40,199 nt of DNA from Planctomycetota bacterium (GTDB lineage Bacteria > Planctomycetota > Phycisphaerae > Sedimentisphaerales > Anaerobacaceae): the NCBI GenBank assembly GCA_025459125.1, contig JALORE010000082.1, forward strand, positions 1-40,199. The letters run 5' to 3'. The notes below the pieces were generated by a model. That model was given only the letters and a program-made list of their open reading frames with translations. It was not told the origin of the DNA and ran no database searches. The translations under genes were made by a program, and so were the position numbers. This document shows, in pieces, positions 17,824 to 26,160 of this stretch (position 1 is the stretch's first letter; each line of letters begins with the position of its first letter).

Positions 17824-19041
17824 ATGCCGAGATTTCAATACAAGGCGATCGCAGGGGATGGCAAGGCCGTGAAGGGGACGATCACGGCCGAGAGCCCGTA
17901 CGATGCGCGGAAGCAGTTGCGGGCGCGCAGCATGCACCCCTCGTCCATCACCGAGCTGTCTTCCGGCGCCGCGGAACAGCGGGCCCTGCTGGCCGGTCGC
18001 CGCGGGATCAGCAAAGCCCAGCTCACCGACTTCACCAAGCAGCTCGCCACCCTCCTGAATTCGGGCATCAAGCTGACCGAAGCGCTGTCGGTCCTGACCC
18101 TGCAGACGGCGAGCCAAAAGTTCAAGACCGCGTTGACGGAGATCCGCGATCGCGTCGTGACGGGCGAGTCGTTCACCGACGCCCTGAAAGACTATGACCG
18201 TTATTTCGACGTGATCTACGTGGCCATGGTCCGCGTCGGCGAGGTGACCGGCACGCTGGGCGAGAGCCTCAAGACCATCGCGACCTTCATGGAGAAACGC
18301 CAGCGGGTGGAATCGAAAGTGCTGACCGTGATGATCTACCCGGCGGTCCTGGTCTTCTTCTGTCTGGCCGCGATTCTCATCCTGACGACGAAGGTGATCC
18401 CGACCATCGGCGCGCAGATCATCCGGGCCGGCAAGGAACTGCCGTGGATCACGCAGCAATTGATGAATTTCAGCCACGTGCTGACGAGTTGGCGCGTGCT
18501 GATCCTGCTGGCGGGGCTCGTCCTCGTCGTCGTGGGCCTACGGCGCTTCTTCCGAACCGAGCGTGGGGCGTATCTGCGGGACCGGTTCCTGCTGTCGCTG
18601 CCTTTGTTCGGCCCGTTGATCAAGCAGCGGGTGGTCGCGCGGTTTGCCTCGACGCTCTCGACCCTGATCGGCTCGGGCCTGTCCGTGGCCGAGTCGCTGC
18701 GGGTCGTCAGCGAAACGACCGGCAACACGCTGATGCGGCGTGCCATTCAGCAGGCGCGGGAGCGCATCCTGGCGGGGGCGGATATCGCCACGCCGTTGCG
18801 CGACAGCGGCGTGATCGACCCTGCCATCGCCCACATGGTGGCGGTCGGCGAGAAGAGCGGCGAGCTCGAAACGATGCTCAAGAGCATCAGCGAGAACCTG
18901 GAAGCGTCGTCCGATGTCGTGATCGAGCGGCTCAGCGCCGCGGTCGAACCGTTGATCATCATCATCATGGCGGGGATCGTCGGGCTGATCGCCTACGCGA
19001 CGCTCCTGCCCATTCTGCAGATTTCCTCATCGGTGCGTTAG
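17824..19041 (+). CDS. gspF: Type II secretion inner-membrane platform protein
   Basis: A 405-residue protein with the canonical start (MPRFQYKAIAGDGKAVKGTI) and two repeated T2SSF domains (first around 65-190, FTKQLATLLNSGIKLTEAL; second around 265-390, FASTLSTLIGSGLSVAESL). Three hydrophobic segments are visible: VLVFFCLAAILILTTKVI, LILLAGLVLVVVGL and the C-terminal IIIIMAGIVGLIAYATLLPI. It anchors GspE to the membrane. It begins 40 bases after gspE. Confidence 0.97.
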   Translation: MPRFQYKAIAGDGKAVKGTITAESPYDARKQLRARSMHPSSITELSSGAAEQRALLAGRRGISKAQLTDFTKQLATLLNSGIKLTEALSVLTLQTASQKFKTALTEIRDRVVTGESFTDALKDYDRYFDVIYVAMVRVGEVTGTLGESLKTIATFMEKRQRVESKVLTVMIYPAVLVFFCLAAILILTTKVIPTIGAQIIRAGKELPWITQQLMNFSHVLTSWRVLILLAGLVLVVVGLRRFFRTERGAYLRDRFLLSLPLFGPLIKQRVVARFASTLSTLIGSGLSVAESLRVVSETTGNTLMRRAIQQARERILAGADIATPLRDSGVIDPAIAHMVAVGEKSGELETMLKSISENLEASSDVVIERLSAAVEPLIIIIMAGIVGLIAYATLLPILQISSSVR

Positions 19042-19060
19042 ACTTTCTTGGAGAAGGACT

Positions 19061-19504
19061 ATGAAGGAAGACAGAAGAAGAGGGGTTCGTTCCGGTTTTA
19101 CCATGGTCGAGCTCATGGCGGTGCTGATCATCCTGGGCCTGCTGGCCGCCGTGGTGGTGCAGAACTTCGTCGGCCGGGTGGACGATGCCCGCGTGAAGGT
19201 GACCAAGACCAGCCTGCGGCAGTTGCACACGGCCATCAACCAGTTCCACATGGACACCGGCCGCTGGCCGGAGCCGGAGGAGGGCCTGACCGTCCTGGTG
19301 CAGCAGCCGGCGGACGTTACGAACTGGCCGCCGGGCGGCTACATCGAGACGGTGGAGGTTCCCAAGGACGGCTGGGGCCGCGATTTCATCTACGAGCGCT
19401 ACCCGGACATCGGACGGCCGTTCGTGATCAAGAGCCTGGGCGCCGACGGCCAGGAAGAGGGCGAGGGCCATAATGCGGACCTGTACAGCACCGACGCCTC
19501 GTAG
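19061..19504 (+). CDS. gspG: Major pseudopilin
   Basis: A 147-residue pseudopilin. The prepilin peptidase site is SG/FTMVEL (cleavage after G12, Glu at +5), followed by a hydrophobic helix. The C-terminal domain has the GspG pattern DTGRWPEPEEGLTVLV and PKDGWGRDFIYERYP, including the calcium-loop region. GGAGAAGG lies just ahead of the start. It forms the pseudopilus shaft. Its end overlaps gspH by 32 bases, so translation is probably coupled. Confidence 0.97.
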   Translation: MKEDRRRGVRSGFTMVELMAVLIILGLLAAVVVQNFVGRVDDARVKVTKTSLRQLHTAINQFHMDTGRWPEPEEGLTVLVQQPADVTNWPPGGYIETVEVPKDGWGRDFIYERYPDIGRPFVIKSLGADGQEEGEGHNADLYSTDAS

Positions 19505-20078
19505 TCAACCCGGACCGGGCGCAGCGGGAAGACGCCGGCGGCGGGCCGGCGCGTTCACGCTGGTCGAGCTGCTGGTAATCGTGTCGTTTCTCGCGCTGCT
19601 CGTCGGGATGGCGCAACTGAACCTGTTCGGCGTCCTGAGCCGCAACACGTTCCGGGCGCAGGTGCAGGACTTCATCTCCACGATGCAGATGGCCGGCACG
19701 AATGCCTCCGAGAGCGGCCGGCGGTACGAGATGATCATCGACTTCGTCGAGCAGCATTACCTGCTGCGCGAGCTGACGACCTCCGATCTGGAGGCCGAGC
19801 CGCTGGTGGAGCAGATCATCACCCAGGGCACGTTCCACGGCAACTGCCGGGTCGCCCGGGTCGAATACGACACCGGCGACTACCGCAACGAGAGCACGGC
19901 GAAGTTCCGCGTCGGACCCGCCGGCTGGCAGTGGGGCGGCAAGATCATCTTCCTGGACGAACGGCTGCAGGCGTCGTATGCCGTGATCGTCAACCGGGTC
20001 ACCCCCATCATCCAGTTGCTGGACGGTGACCCGCCCCTGATGACTCCCAAAACGAAAGAACAAGTCCCCTTCCTGTAG
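19473..20078 (+). CDS. gspH: Minor pseudopilin GspH-like
   Basis: A 201-residue protein. A long basic leader (Arg-rich, residues 20-24) precedes the prepilin site GA/FTLVEL. The residue at -1 is Ala27, where Gly is usual, but Glu at +5 is kept. The globular part is beta-rich (FRVGPAGWQWGGKIIFLDERL), as in GspH/FimT. It starts inside gspG. Position and helix motif support the role of a minor tip pseudopilin. Confidence 0.85.
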   Translation: MRTCTAPTPRSQPGPGAAGRRRRRAGAFTLVELLVIVSFLALLVGMAQLNLFGVLSRNTFRAQVQDFISTMQMAGTNASESGRRYEMIIDFVEQHYLLRELTTSDLEAEPLVEQIITQGTFHGNCRVARVEYDTGDYRNESTAKFRVGPAGWQWGGKIIFLDERLQASYAVIVNRVTPIIQLLDGDPPLMTPKTKEQVPFL

Positions 20079-20161
20079 GGCAGGGGGGCTCTTTATTCTC
20101 TCACGGACGAACATGAACGAGCGACGGGGCATTCCGGAACCGATTCACGGCCTCCTCGTAG

Positions 20162-20206
20162 GTCGTGCGTCCCCGCACGACGTCCTGGCGAGCGGGGACG
20201 CTCGCC
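20162..20206. repeat. Double-hairpin dispersed repeat, copy 1
   Basis: GTCGTGCG/CGCACGAC (8-bp stem, 4-base loop) at 20162-20181 and GGCGAGC/GCTCGCC (7-bp stem around GGGGAC) at 20187-20206 are separated by 5 bases. The same pair with the same spacing recurs at 37364-37408. This copy lies in the gspH-gspI spacer. Confidence 0.8.
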
Positions 20207-20235
20207 CTGCGAAGAGCCCCCCGGATCGCCATGCT

Positions 20236-21042
20236 ATGCTGCGGGCCGCACGCGGCGCTGCGGGATTCACCCTGCTCGAAATCCTCGCGTCGCTGGCGAT
20301 CCTGGGCCTGGCCTGCTCGAGCGTGCTCATCGTGATCGACCGCTGCCTGAACTCGGCGGCGGATTCGGTCCTGCGCATGGCCGCGTTCGAGTTGGTCCGC
20401 GAGAACCTGGAGCAGGTGCTCACCCGCGAGAACGTGGAAGAGACCACCGATTTCGGCACCAGCGACCGGTATCCGGATATCTCCTGGGAAACGGTGGTGG
20501 AGGCGTTTCCCGACCCGGTGGCGGGGCAGATGTGGCTGCGGGCGGTCTGTGCGGCCCACTACCCCGACGCGCTGGGCGAGAAACAGACCATCGAACTGAT
20601 CCACTGGATCACGCCGTTGACCGATCAGCAGGCCGGGCAACTGGCCGGGCAGCAGGATCTCGAAAAACTCGAGACGGAGCAGATCATAGCGACCGAGGGG
20701 GAAGCGGCCACCTACGCACACGTCGATACCGACACGCTCCGGGAGTGGGTCGCGAACGGCCTGGTCAAGACCGACAACGGCATGTTCCTCCGCCATAACC
20801 TGGACCTGTTCGTCCGTGCCAAGGGCCGGCCGACCGCGGAACAGAAGGCCCAGCAGGTTGGGTCGGTCAAGGAGTTGGCGACGCGGCTGCAGCAGGAGGG
20901 CCAGGAACCGGAGCTGAACGGGACTCCCGAGACGCCTCCGGACGCCGGCGGACGGCGCGGACCGGCCGGGGGGTCGAGCACGGGGCGCCGGCAGGTGCGT
21001 CCGGAAGAGACCTCGAACCCGGCGCCGCGAGTGCGGCCATAA
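20236..21042 (+). CDS. gspI: Minor pseudopilin GspI-like
   Basis: A 268-residue protein opening with the prepilin motif AG/FTLLEILASLAILGLA (cleavage after G10, Glu at +5), the usual start of GspI. The ATG at 20236 is preferred to an upstream in-frame ATG at 20113, because the extra 41 residues would be a translation of the double-hairpin repeat. The C-terminus from about residue 215 is an unstructured tail rich in Pro, Gly, Gln and Arg, not usual in GspI (about 125 residues in model systems). The long middle region is helical and acidic. Confidence 0.85.
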   Translation: MLRAARGAAGFTLLEILASLAILGLACSSVLIVIDRCLNSAADSVLRMAAFELVRENLEQVLTRENVEETTDFGTSDRYPDISWETVVEAFPDPVAGQMWLRAVCAAHYPDALGEKQTIELIHWITPLTDQQAGQLAGQQDLEKLETEQIIATEGEAATYAHVDTDTLREWVANGLVKTDNGMFLRHNLDLFVRAKGRPTAEQKAQQVGSVKELATRLQQEGQEPELNGTPETPPDAGGRRGPAGGSSTGRRQVRPEETSNPAPRVRP

Positions 21043-21058
21043 TACCGGCAGGGAGCAT

Positions 21059-21922
21059 ATGCGACACGACCGTAGACGAACGAGATATCCGTCGGGGTTT
21101 TCCCTGGGGGAGTTGCTGGCCGTGGTGATCATCGGCGCGCTGGTCCTCGCGGCGGTTCTAGGCGTCTACGGGCAGGTCAACCGGGCGGCGGAGGCCATCC
21201 TGACGAGGATCGACAGTCCCTCCTGGGCGGCGGAGGTCCTGCAACTGATCGCCAAAGACCTGGACCGGGCCCTGGGTGCAGAGAACGTGACGCTCCAGAT
21301 TCGCAACGGGCTCGACAACACCTTCCAACGCGGCGAGCTGGTCCTGCGGCGGACCTACCATGACAACGAGAACAAGGAACAGACCCTCGAGCAGATCACC
21401 TGGCGGGCCGGCTACGACCACGAAGGGTCGAGCCCGGGCCTGATCCTCTACCGCAGCTACGAGGGTATCGGCCAGGAAGACAAGCTCTTCGACGACGAGC
21501 GCCAGGAGTGGGAGAAGCTGTACCCCTTTGTGCCGATCTGCCGGGGCCTCATGTTCTTCCAGGTGCAGGCGATCCAGGGCGACCAACTGCTCGATCAGTG
21601 GCCCACCTCGGCGCCTCCGCCCGGGGTCAAGATCACCATCTCCTTCGGCCGCCCGGTGGAGACGGTGCGGGGAATCTACGAGGTGGCCGAACGGGACAAG
21701 ATCACCCGGACGGTGGCCATCGACGTGACGCGGAAGATCGCGTTCACGTTGACGGCGGGAGCGGATGCGAATCAACCTCCCGACGCGAACGCGCCGGGTC
21801 CCGAGGCGAGTACCGAGCGGTCGTCCAACCGGCCTTCCCCGCCGGGACAGCCGCCCCGGGAGCAACCAACGAGCGAACGCAGGAGCAATGAACGAGTACC
21901 CGTACAGACCCGGCCGCGCTGA
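21059..21922 (+). CDS. gspJ: Minor pseudopilin GspJ-like
   Basis: A 287-residue protein. The prepilin site is SG/FSLGELL, with Gly at +4 where Val or Ile is usual and Glu kept at +5. The globular domain has the GspJ-like pattern of an early helix (WAAEVLQLIAKDLDRAL) and beta strands (GELVLRRTYHDNENKEQTLEQITWRA). The tail from about 240 is Pro/Asn/Arg-rich. It starts 16 bases after gspI, and its last 35 bases overlap the gspK start, whose Shine-Dalgarno AGGAG lies inside gspJ. Confidence 0.85.
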   Translation: MRHDRRRTRYPSGFSLGELLAVVIIGALVLAAVLGVYGQVNRAAEAILTRIDSPSWAAEVLQLIAKDLDRALGAENVTLQIRNGLDNTFQRGELVLRRTYHDNENKEQTLEQITWRAGYDHEGSSPGLILYRSYEGIGQEDKLFDDERQEWEKLYPFVPICRGLMFFQVQAIQGDQLLDQWPTSAPPPGVKITISFGRPVETVRGIYEVAERDKITRTVAIDVTRKIAFTLTAGADANQPPDANAPGPEASTERSSNRPSPPGQPPREQPTSERRSNERVPVQTRPR

Positions 21923-23308
21923 CGAACCGAGCAACCGCGGCGTGATTCTGCTGATCACCCTGGTCATCCTGGTGATCCTGGCGACGCTGGCGTACACCCT
22001 GTGCGTCCAGGTCGCGGCGCGATCGACTACTGCATCGCCCGACACGCCTGCGCCTCGGGCGTCAAGTACGCGCTGGCCTCGCTGGGCAGCCTGCAGGCGC
22101 CCCTGATCAGCCGGCCGAACGAGCCCGACTTCTCGGACCTGTTCGCCCTGCCGGAGGCGGATTATCAAAAACTTCTCGATCAGGCGGCGGCTCTCCAGGC
22201 GGCCGACAGCAATGCCCTCTGGGACGACTCCGGGACGACGCCCCAGACCGGCACGGCCCAGAACCCGACGGCCCCGAAGGATTCCGACCGCAAGACCGCG
22301 AAGAAGAAGGCCCGTCCCAAGGCCCGGAAGGAGGGCTCCCGGCCGTCGGCGGTCCAGAGCCCGAGCCTCACAGACGTCAACGAGGTCAATGATGTCAATG
22401 ATCTCGACCCCAACAGCGCGGCATGGCTGGATGAGAAGCCACCGGTGATTCGCGGTCCCTACGGGCCGCCCTGGCCGTTGGTGGCCGAGCCGCTGGAGTT
22501 TGAGGTCGGATTGACCAAGCTGAAGATTGAGATCGAAGATGAGAACGCCAAGTACCCCCTGGGCTGGGCCCTGATCGCCGATGATAAACTCCGAGCGGAA
22601 GCGGTGGTAGGGTGGACGACCTTCTGCGAGTGGATGGGATACCAGCCGGATGAGATGGAATCCCTGAACCAGGACCTGGCCAAGATCGGCCAGATGAAGC
22701 CGTTCAAGACCGAATTCAAGCCTGAGTCCCAAGCCGTGGAGCCGCCGGCGAACCTCAAGAGCCGGATCACGCGCCCGACGACGGGCAGTGCCGCCGGCAC
22801 CGCCGTCCAGCGCCGCACCGTGACGAAGAAGCCGGTTTCCGTGGAGGAGCAGGTCGATCGGCAGAACAAGGAATTCGCCCACCTGTTCCACAGCTCTCTG
22901 CTCAACAAGGCCCTCCTGGCTCGTCCGAGTCTCGTCAGCGACACGCGGCGGGAATGCGCCCTGAAGTACGTAGGGCTCTGGGGCGCACGGCACGTCAACA
23001 TCAATAGCGCCCCCCGGCAGGTGCTGGAGGCGGCTCTGAATTTCGGCAGTGTGGCCGATGCCCCCCGGATGGCGGAGGAGATCATCCAGCGCCGGCGGGA
23101 CAAGCCGGCGGCCGACGTCAACGAGCTGCGGCAGGCGATGCCCGGGTACTCCACCGCCCTGGACGATTGCCGGACCTTCCTCACGACCGTCAGCACGCTG
23201 TTCACGATTCGCGTGACCGCCTGCAGCGGGGTGGCCAAGGCCACGACGATCGTCGCCATCACGAAAGAGGGCGATAAAATACAGATTGTGGCCGTGATTT
23301 CGGACTGA
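21888..23308 (+). pseudogene. gspK: Minor pseudopilin GspK-like, with apparent frameshift
   Basis: The N-terminus reads from the ATG at 21888 (AGGAG four bases... AATG context) as a GspK leader, NRGVILLITLVILVILATLA. This frame then runs into Pro/Ser-rich nonsense and stops at 22106. The rest of the protein (IDYCIARHACASGVKYALASL onward, to 23308) is in another frame, entered near 22018-22022. The two parts join as one GspK if a single base, or a small non-multiple-of-three segment, is missing around GCGGCGCG. The C-terminal part has the helix-hairpin-like segment (VNINSAPRQVLEAALNFG ... INELR-type), as in GspK. The linker carries a 9-bp tandem repeat. It may be a real mutation, a programmed shift or a sequence error. 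The C-terminal frame alone could start at GTG 22001. Confidence 0.7.
22373..22408. repeat. Nonamer repeat inside gspK
   Basis: Four 9-bp units (consensus GATGTCAAT) are translated as alternating Asp-Val-Asn type triplets (DVNEVNDVNDLD). They lie in a variable linker of GspK. Confidence 0.75.
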
Positions 23309-23409
23309 TTTGGAACTTCCTTTTCCAGAAGTCCGTTAACGGATAAATAACCGACCGGCTTTTGACGACAAAGGAGACGTGCCGGTACAGGCTTTGGAGA
23401 TTGTGAATC

Positions 23410-24888
23410 GTGGAATCGGGAAACCACTTGGGTATCTATTGGCAAACGGACCGGGCGACCGTGGTCTGCCTGGCGCCCCCGGGACGGGACCGAAAGCTGC
23501 TCGACTGCTTCTGGGTCTCGGCGGACGGCGAGTCCCAGAACAAGGCGCAGACGCTGGCCGACCGCATCGTCGAGACCTGTCGCCAGCGGAAGCTGAAGTT
23601 CTCCGAGGTGGGGGTGGCGCTGGATTGTGCCGGCTTCATGCAGCACACGGTGCACAGCGAATTCAGCGACCCCAAACGCATCGCCGCGACCATTCGCTTC
23701 GATACGGAAGAGGCGTTGGCGACGGACATCTCCGACATGGCGGTGGCGTTCCGGATCACCTCCAGCGGTCCGGACGGCGCGCATACCGACGTCTTCACGG
23801 CCCAGCGGGCGGTCCTGTCGGACCTCATCCTGTCGTTGCAGAGCCACGGCATCGATCCGGTGACCGTGGATCCGGATGTCTGTTGTCTGGCCCGCTACCT
23901 GCTGGCATATGCGCGGACGCCCCCGGCTCCCGAACAGAGCACCCTGCACGCGGTCCTCTCGGACGGCCGCGGTTATCTCGTGGTTGTGCCCGAGGGCCGG
24001 GAGGCCTCGATTCTGCGGACGTTTCTGATCGGGGCCGGCCAGGAGCGGACCGCTTTACTGGCCCGTGAAGCCCTGGTGACGACGGCTCTGGCCGAGCCGG
24101 CCCGGCCCGTACGTCATGTCAATGTTTTCGATGAAGCCGGCGCCGTGGCCGCGGGATCACTCGGGACGCGGACCGGTCTGAACGTCAGCGCGTGCGACCT
24201 GGCGGCCCTGGCGGGCCCTCGACCGCAGGGCGCAGCCGAGCTACCCGGCGCGGTGGGGCTTGCCCTGGCCTGTGGGGCGGCCCTGGGGCTGACCGAGAAG
24301 GCCAACAGCGTCAATCTGCGCAACGACCACATGCCCTTCTTGGGCAGGAAGCGCAAGATGCAGAACGCCATCCGCTTCCTGAGCCTCTCGATGACGGTTC
24401 TGCTGCTAGCCGCGGGCGTGTATTTTCACTCCCAGTTGATCCGGGTGAACAAGCAGCGGGAGAGTCTGCACGACAAGCTCGAGACCGACTACCTGGCCGT
24501 CATGCACGGCGAGAAGCGGCTGCCGGCGCCGATGAAGAAAGCGGTCGCCAACCTCGCCAACGCCGTGCGCCGGCTCCAGGCGGAGAAACAGGGCACCGAC
24601 ACGAACCAGGAAACCGTCTCCGCCAAGCTCATGCTGGTCTTGCAGGGGCTCAACAGTTGTATCGGCAGGACGAATCTCAACCTCAGTTCTGTCACGATCA
24701 CAGACAAGAGCATCGTAATCGTGGGCGATACGCCGAGTCGGCAGAATACCCAGGATGCGGTCAAAGCGATCCGCGAAATCATGAAAAAAGCGGGGATTGA
24801 GGTCGGGCCGGAGACGCAGCGCACAGAAGGCGATCGGGACGCGTTTACCATCACCGCCGAGCGCGCCAAGCCGGTGAAAGGGAGGTAG
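23410..24888 (+). CDS. gspL: Type II secretion GspL/PilM-like platform protein
   Basis: A 492-residue protein. Residues 1-300 look like the actin-like cytoplasmic domain of GspL/PilM (HLGIYWQTDRATVVCLAP, later AVGLALACGAALGL). A single membrane helix lies at about 320-343. A periplasmic coiled coil and a small alpha-beta domain (430-492, SSVTITDKSIVIVGDTPS) follow. GTG 23410 is the first start after an in-frame TGA at 23404, with GGAG ten bases upstream. It recruits GspE to the inner membrane. It ends two bases before gspM. Confidence 0.85.
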   Translation: MESGNHLGIYWQTDRATVVCLAPPGRDRKLLDCFWVSADGESQNKAQTLADRIVETCRQRKLKFSEVGVALDCAGFMQHTVHSEFSDPKRIAATIRFDTEEALATDISDMAVAFRITSSGPDGAHTDVFTAQRAVLSDLILSLQSHGIDPVTVDPDVCCLARYLLAYARTPPAPEQSTLHAVLSDGRGYLVVVPEGREASILRTFLIGAGQERTALLAREALVTTALAEPARPVRHVNVFDEAGAVAAGSLGTRTGLNVSACDLAALAGPRPQGAAELPGAVGLALACGAALGLTEKANSVNLRNDHMPFLGRKRKMQNAIRFLSLSMTVLLLAAGVYFHSQLIRVNKQRESLHDKLETDYLAVMHGEKRLPAPMKKAVANLANAVRRLQAEKQGTDTNQETVSAKLMLVLQGLNSCIGRTNLNLSSVTITDKSIVIVGDTPSRQNTQDAVKAIREIMKKAGIEVGPETQRTEGDRDAFTITAERAKPVKGR

Positions 24889-24890
24889 GA

Positions 24891-25391
24891 ATGCGCGAGA
24901 TCTATAAGAACCCGATCTTCTACTACGTGCTCATCCCCGCCCTGGTGGGCTTGTGGCCGCTGCTGGTTGGGGCGCACTATCTGCGGCAAGCCGAGGACAG
25001 CCGGGACAACGAAGCGGCGCTATGCGTCGAGGGCCAATCCAATATCATCCAGATCCTGACCCTTGATCCGGAGCGGGCGACGGTGAAGGAACCCAACCAG
25101 GTGGCTGTCGAATTCGCGTACAGCACGGCGGTCGGCCAGGTGGCCAGCATCCACAAGATCCCGTCCTCGAAATGGACTCCCAGTGCCGGCAACATCATGA
25201 CCTCCGGGGGCAAGAAACGCCAGGACGCCATCGTGAAACTCACGGAGGTGGGCATTGTCGACATCGCCAAGTTCCTCACCACGATTCAGTCGATGTACGT
25301 GAACCTCACCTGTGACAGTGCCAAGCTCCAGAAGCGAAGGGGCGAGCTGGACAAGTGGGACGTGTCTTTCAGCTTCCAGTATTACTTCTGA
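24891..25391 (+). CDS. gspM: Type II secretion GspM-like protein
   Basis: A 166-residue protein with one N-terminal membrane helix (YYVLIPALVGLWPLLVG) and a small periplasmic domain ending in a beta strand (WDVSFSFQYYF). GGGAGG, inside the end of gspL, serves as ribosome-binding site. Sequence similarity to GspM is not visible by eye. The call rests on its topology, its size and its position directly after gspL at the end of the operon, the normal place of gspM/pilO. Confidence 0.6.
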   Translation: MREIYKNPIFYYVLIPALVGLWPLLVGAHYLRQAEDSRDNEAALCVEGQSNIIQILTLDPERATVKEPNQVAVEFAYSTAVGQVASIHKIPSSKWTPSAGNIMTSGGKKRQDAIVKLTEVGIVDIAKFLTTIQSMYVNLTCDSAKLQKRRGELDKWDVSFSFQYYF

Positions 25392-25787
25392 GCCGCGGCG
25401 GCGGCGGCGGTGCATTCTGCCGGGGCGTCCCTCCTTACCGCCCGGCGGGGCCACAGTATCACTATATGTAGTAGGTCCCCCAGATTACCGTCCCTGGTCC
25501 GGGAGCCGTTTGCGCAAGGTGCGGCTCCGCGCCGGTCGGCGGCCCGGGGCCGGTCTTTTGATGCTGATACACCCCATTTTCCCCCTTGCAGAGGCACGGT
25601 TCTCGAAAAAAATAGTACTCACTTGGGCGAAAACTTCGCTAAAGTTTTGGTGGACGCTGTGTCGATATCAATAGTGTTTCAAGCCTCAAGTGGAATTGCG
25701 AGGCATACAACATATAGTGTATCGGTGGCTCATTGAGACATGCGGGTCACTCGGGCAGGCGGGTCGTTTTTGGGCAAGGCAAAGCGA
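25392..25787. other. Intergenic region between the T2SS operon and the FlgM-like gene
   Basis: There is no supported gene. The first half is GC-rich, with a 7-bp hairpin GGAGCCG/CGGCTCC near 25499-25527, possibly the end of the gspM transcript. The second half (25600-25740) is distinctly AT-rich. It contains the palindrome AAAACTT-cgcta-AAGTTTT at 25630-25648 and the sigma28-like element listed separately. Confidence 0.4.
25640..25668 (+). promoter_or_regulatory. Possible sigma28-like promoter
   Basis: TAAAGTTT at 25640-25647 is a perfect match to the FliA -35 element. GTCGATAT at 25661-25668 matches 6 of 8 positions of GCCGATAA. The spacer is 13 bases where 11 is usual, so this is tentative. 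The -35 part also lies in a palindrome. The next gene is FlgM-like. Confidence 0.25.
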
Positions 25788-26069
25788 ATGCCGGATTTCA
25801 ATTTAGAACCATTGGCGCAAGACGGTGAGCAGTGGGTCAATCCTCTGGAGATGGATCTCTCTCACGATAAGGATTCGATCATGGAACAGATCTTGGAGAA
25901 CATACACACGACCCCGCTGGGGCAGGTGCTCAAGAGGATTGCCTGCCTGCCTGAGGTCCGTCAGCAGAAGGTCCTGCGCCTGCGGCGGCAGATCACCGCC
26001 GGCCGGTACGACCTGACGGAGCGGCTGGACGAGGTGGTCGACAAGGTCCTGGAGGACTTGATCGCCTGA
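25788..26069 (+). CDS. FlgM-like small protein (putative anti-sigma factor)
   Basis: A 93-residue acidic protein. Its C-terminal half (LKRIACLPEVRQQKVLRLRRQITAGRYDLTERLDEVVDKVL) follows the FlgM pattern of I-x-x-L-PEVR-x-x-KV-x-x-L-x-x-x-I-x-x-G-x-Y. FlgM binds and blocks the flagellar sigma factor FliA. The N-terminal half looks disordered, also as in FlgM. The ATG at 25788 is chosen over 25740; neither has a strong ribosome-binding site. No flagellar genes are nearby. A similar helical motif also occurs in unrelated small proteins, so the role is provisional. Confidence 0.55.
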   Translation: MPDFNLEPLAQDGEQWVNPLEMDLSHDKDSIMEQILENIHTTPLGQVLKRIACLPEVRQQKVLRLRRQITAGRYDLTERLDEVVDKVLEDLIA

Positions 26070-26160
26070 TCCGAAGGATCCGGAACCAGGGGGGACCGGG
26101 CCAGGGCCCACAGGTCAACGAGAGACTTCGCCGGTGGTCGCCGCAGGGCGGCCGTATCCG

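Noticed and set aside
20113..20235. Longer N-terminus for gspI from the ATG at 20113
   Set aside because: The extra 41 residues translate the double-hairpin repeat and would push the prepilin cleavage site far from the N-terminus.
23379..24068. 229-codon frame overlapping the start of gspL, with AAAGGAG close upstream
   Set aside because: Its protein is Gly/Pro/Arg-rich without features, while the gspL frame continues for 492 residues with GspL/PilM topology.
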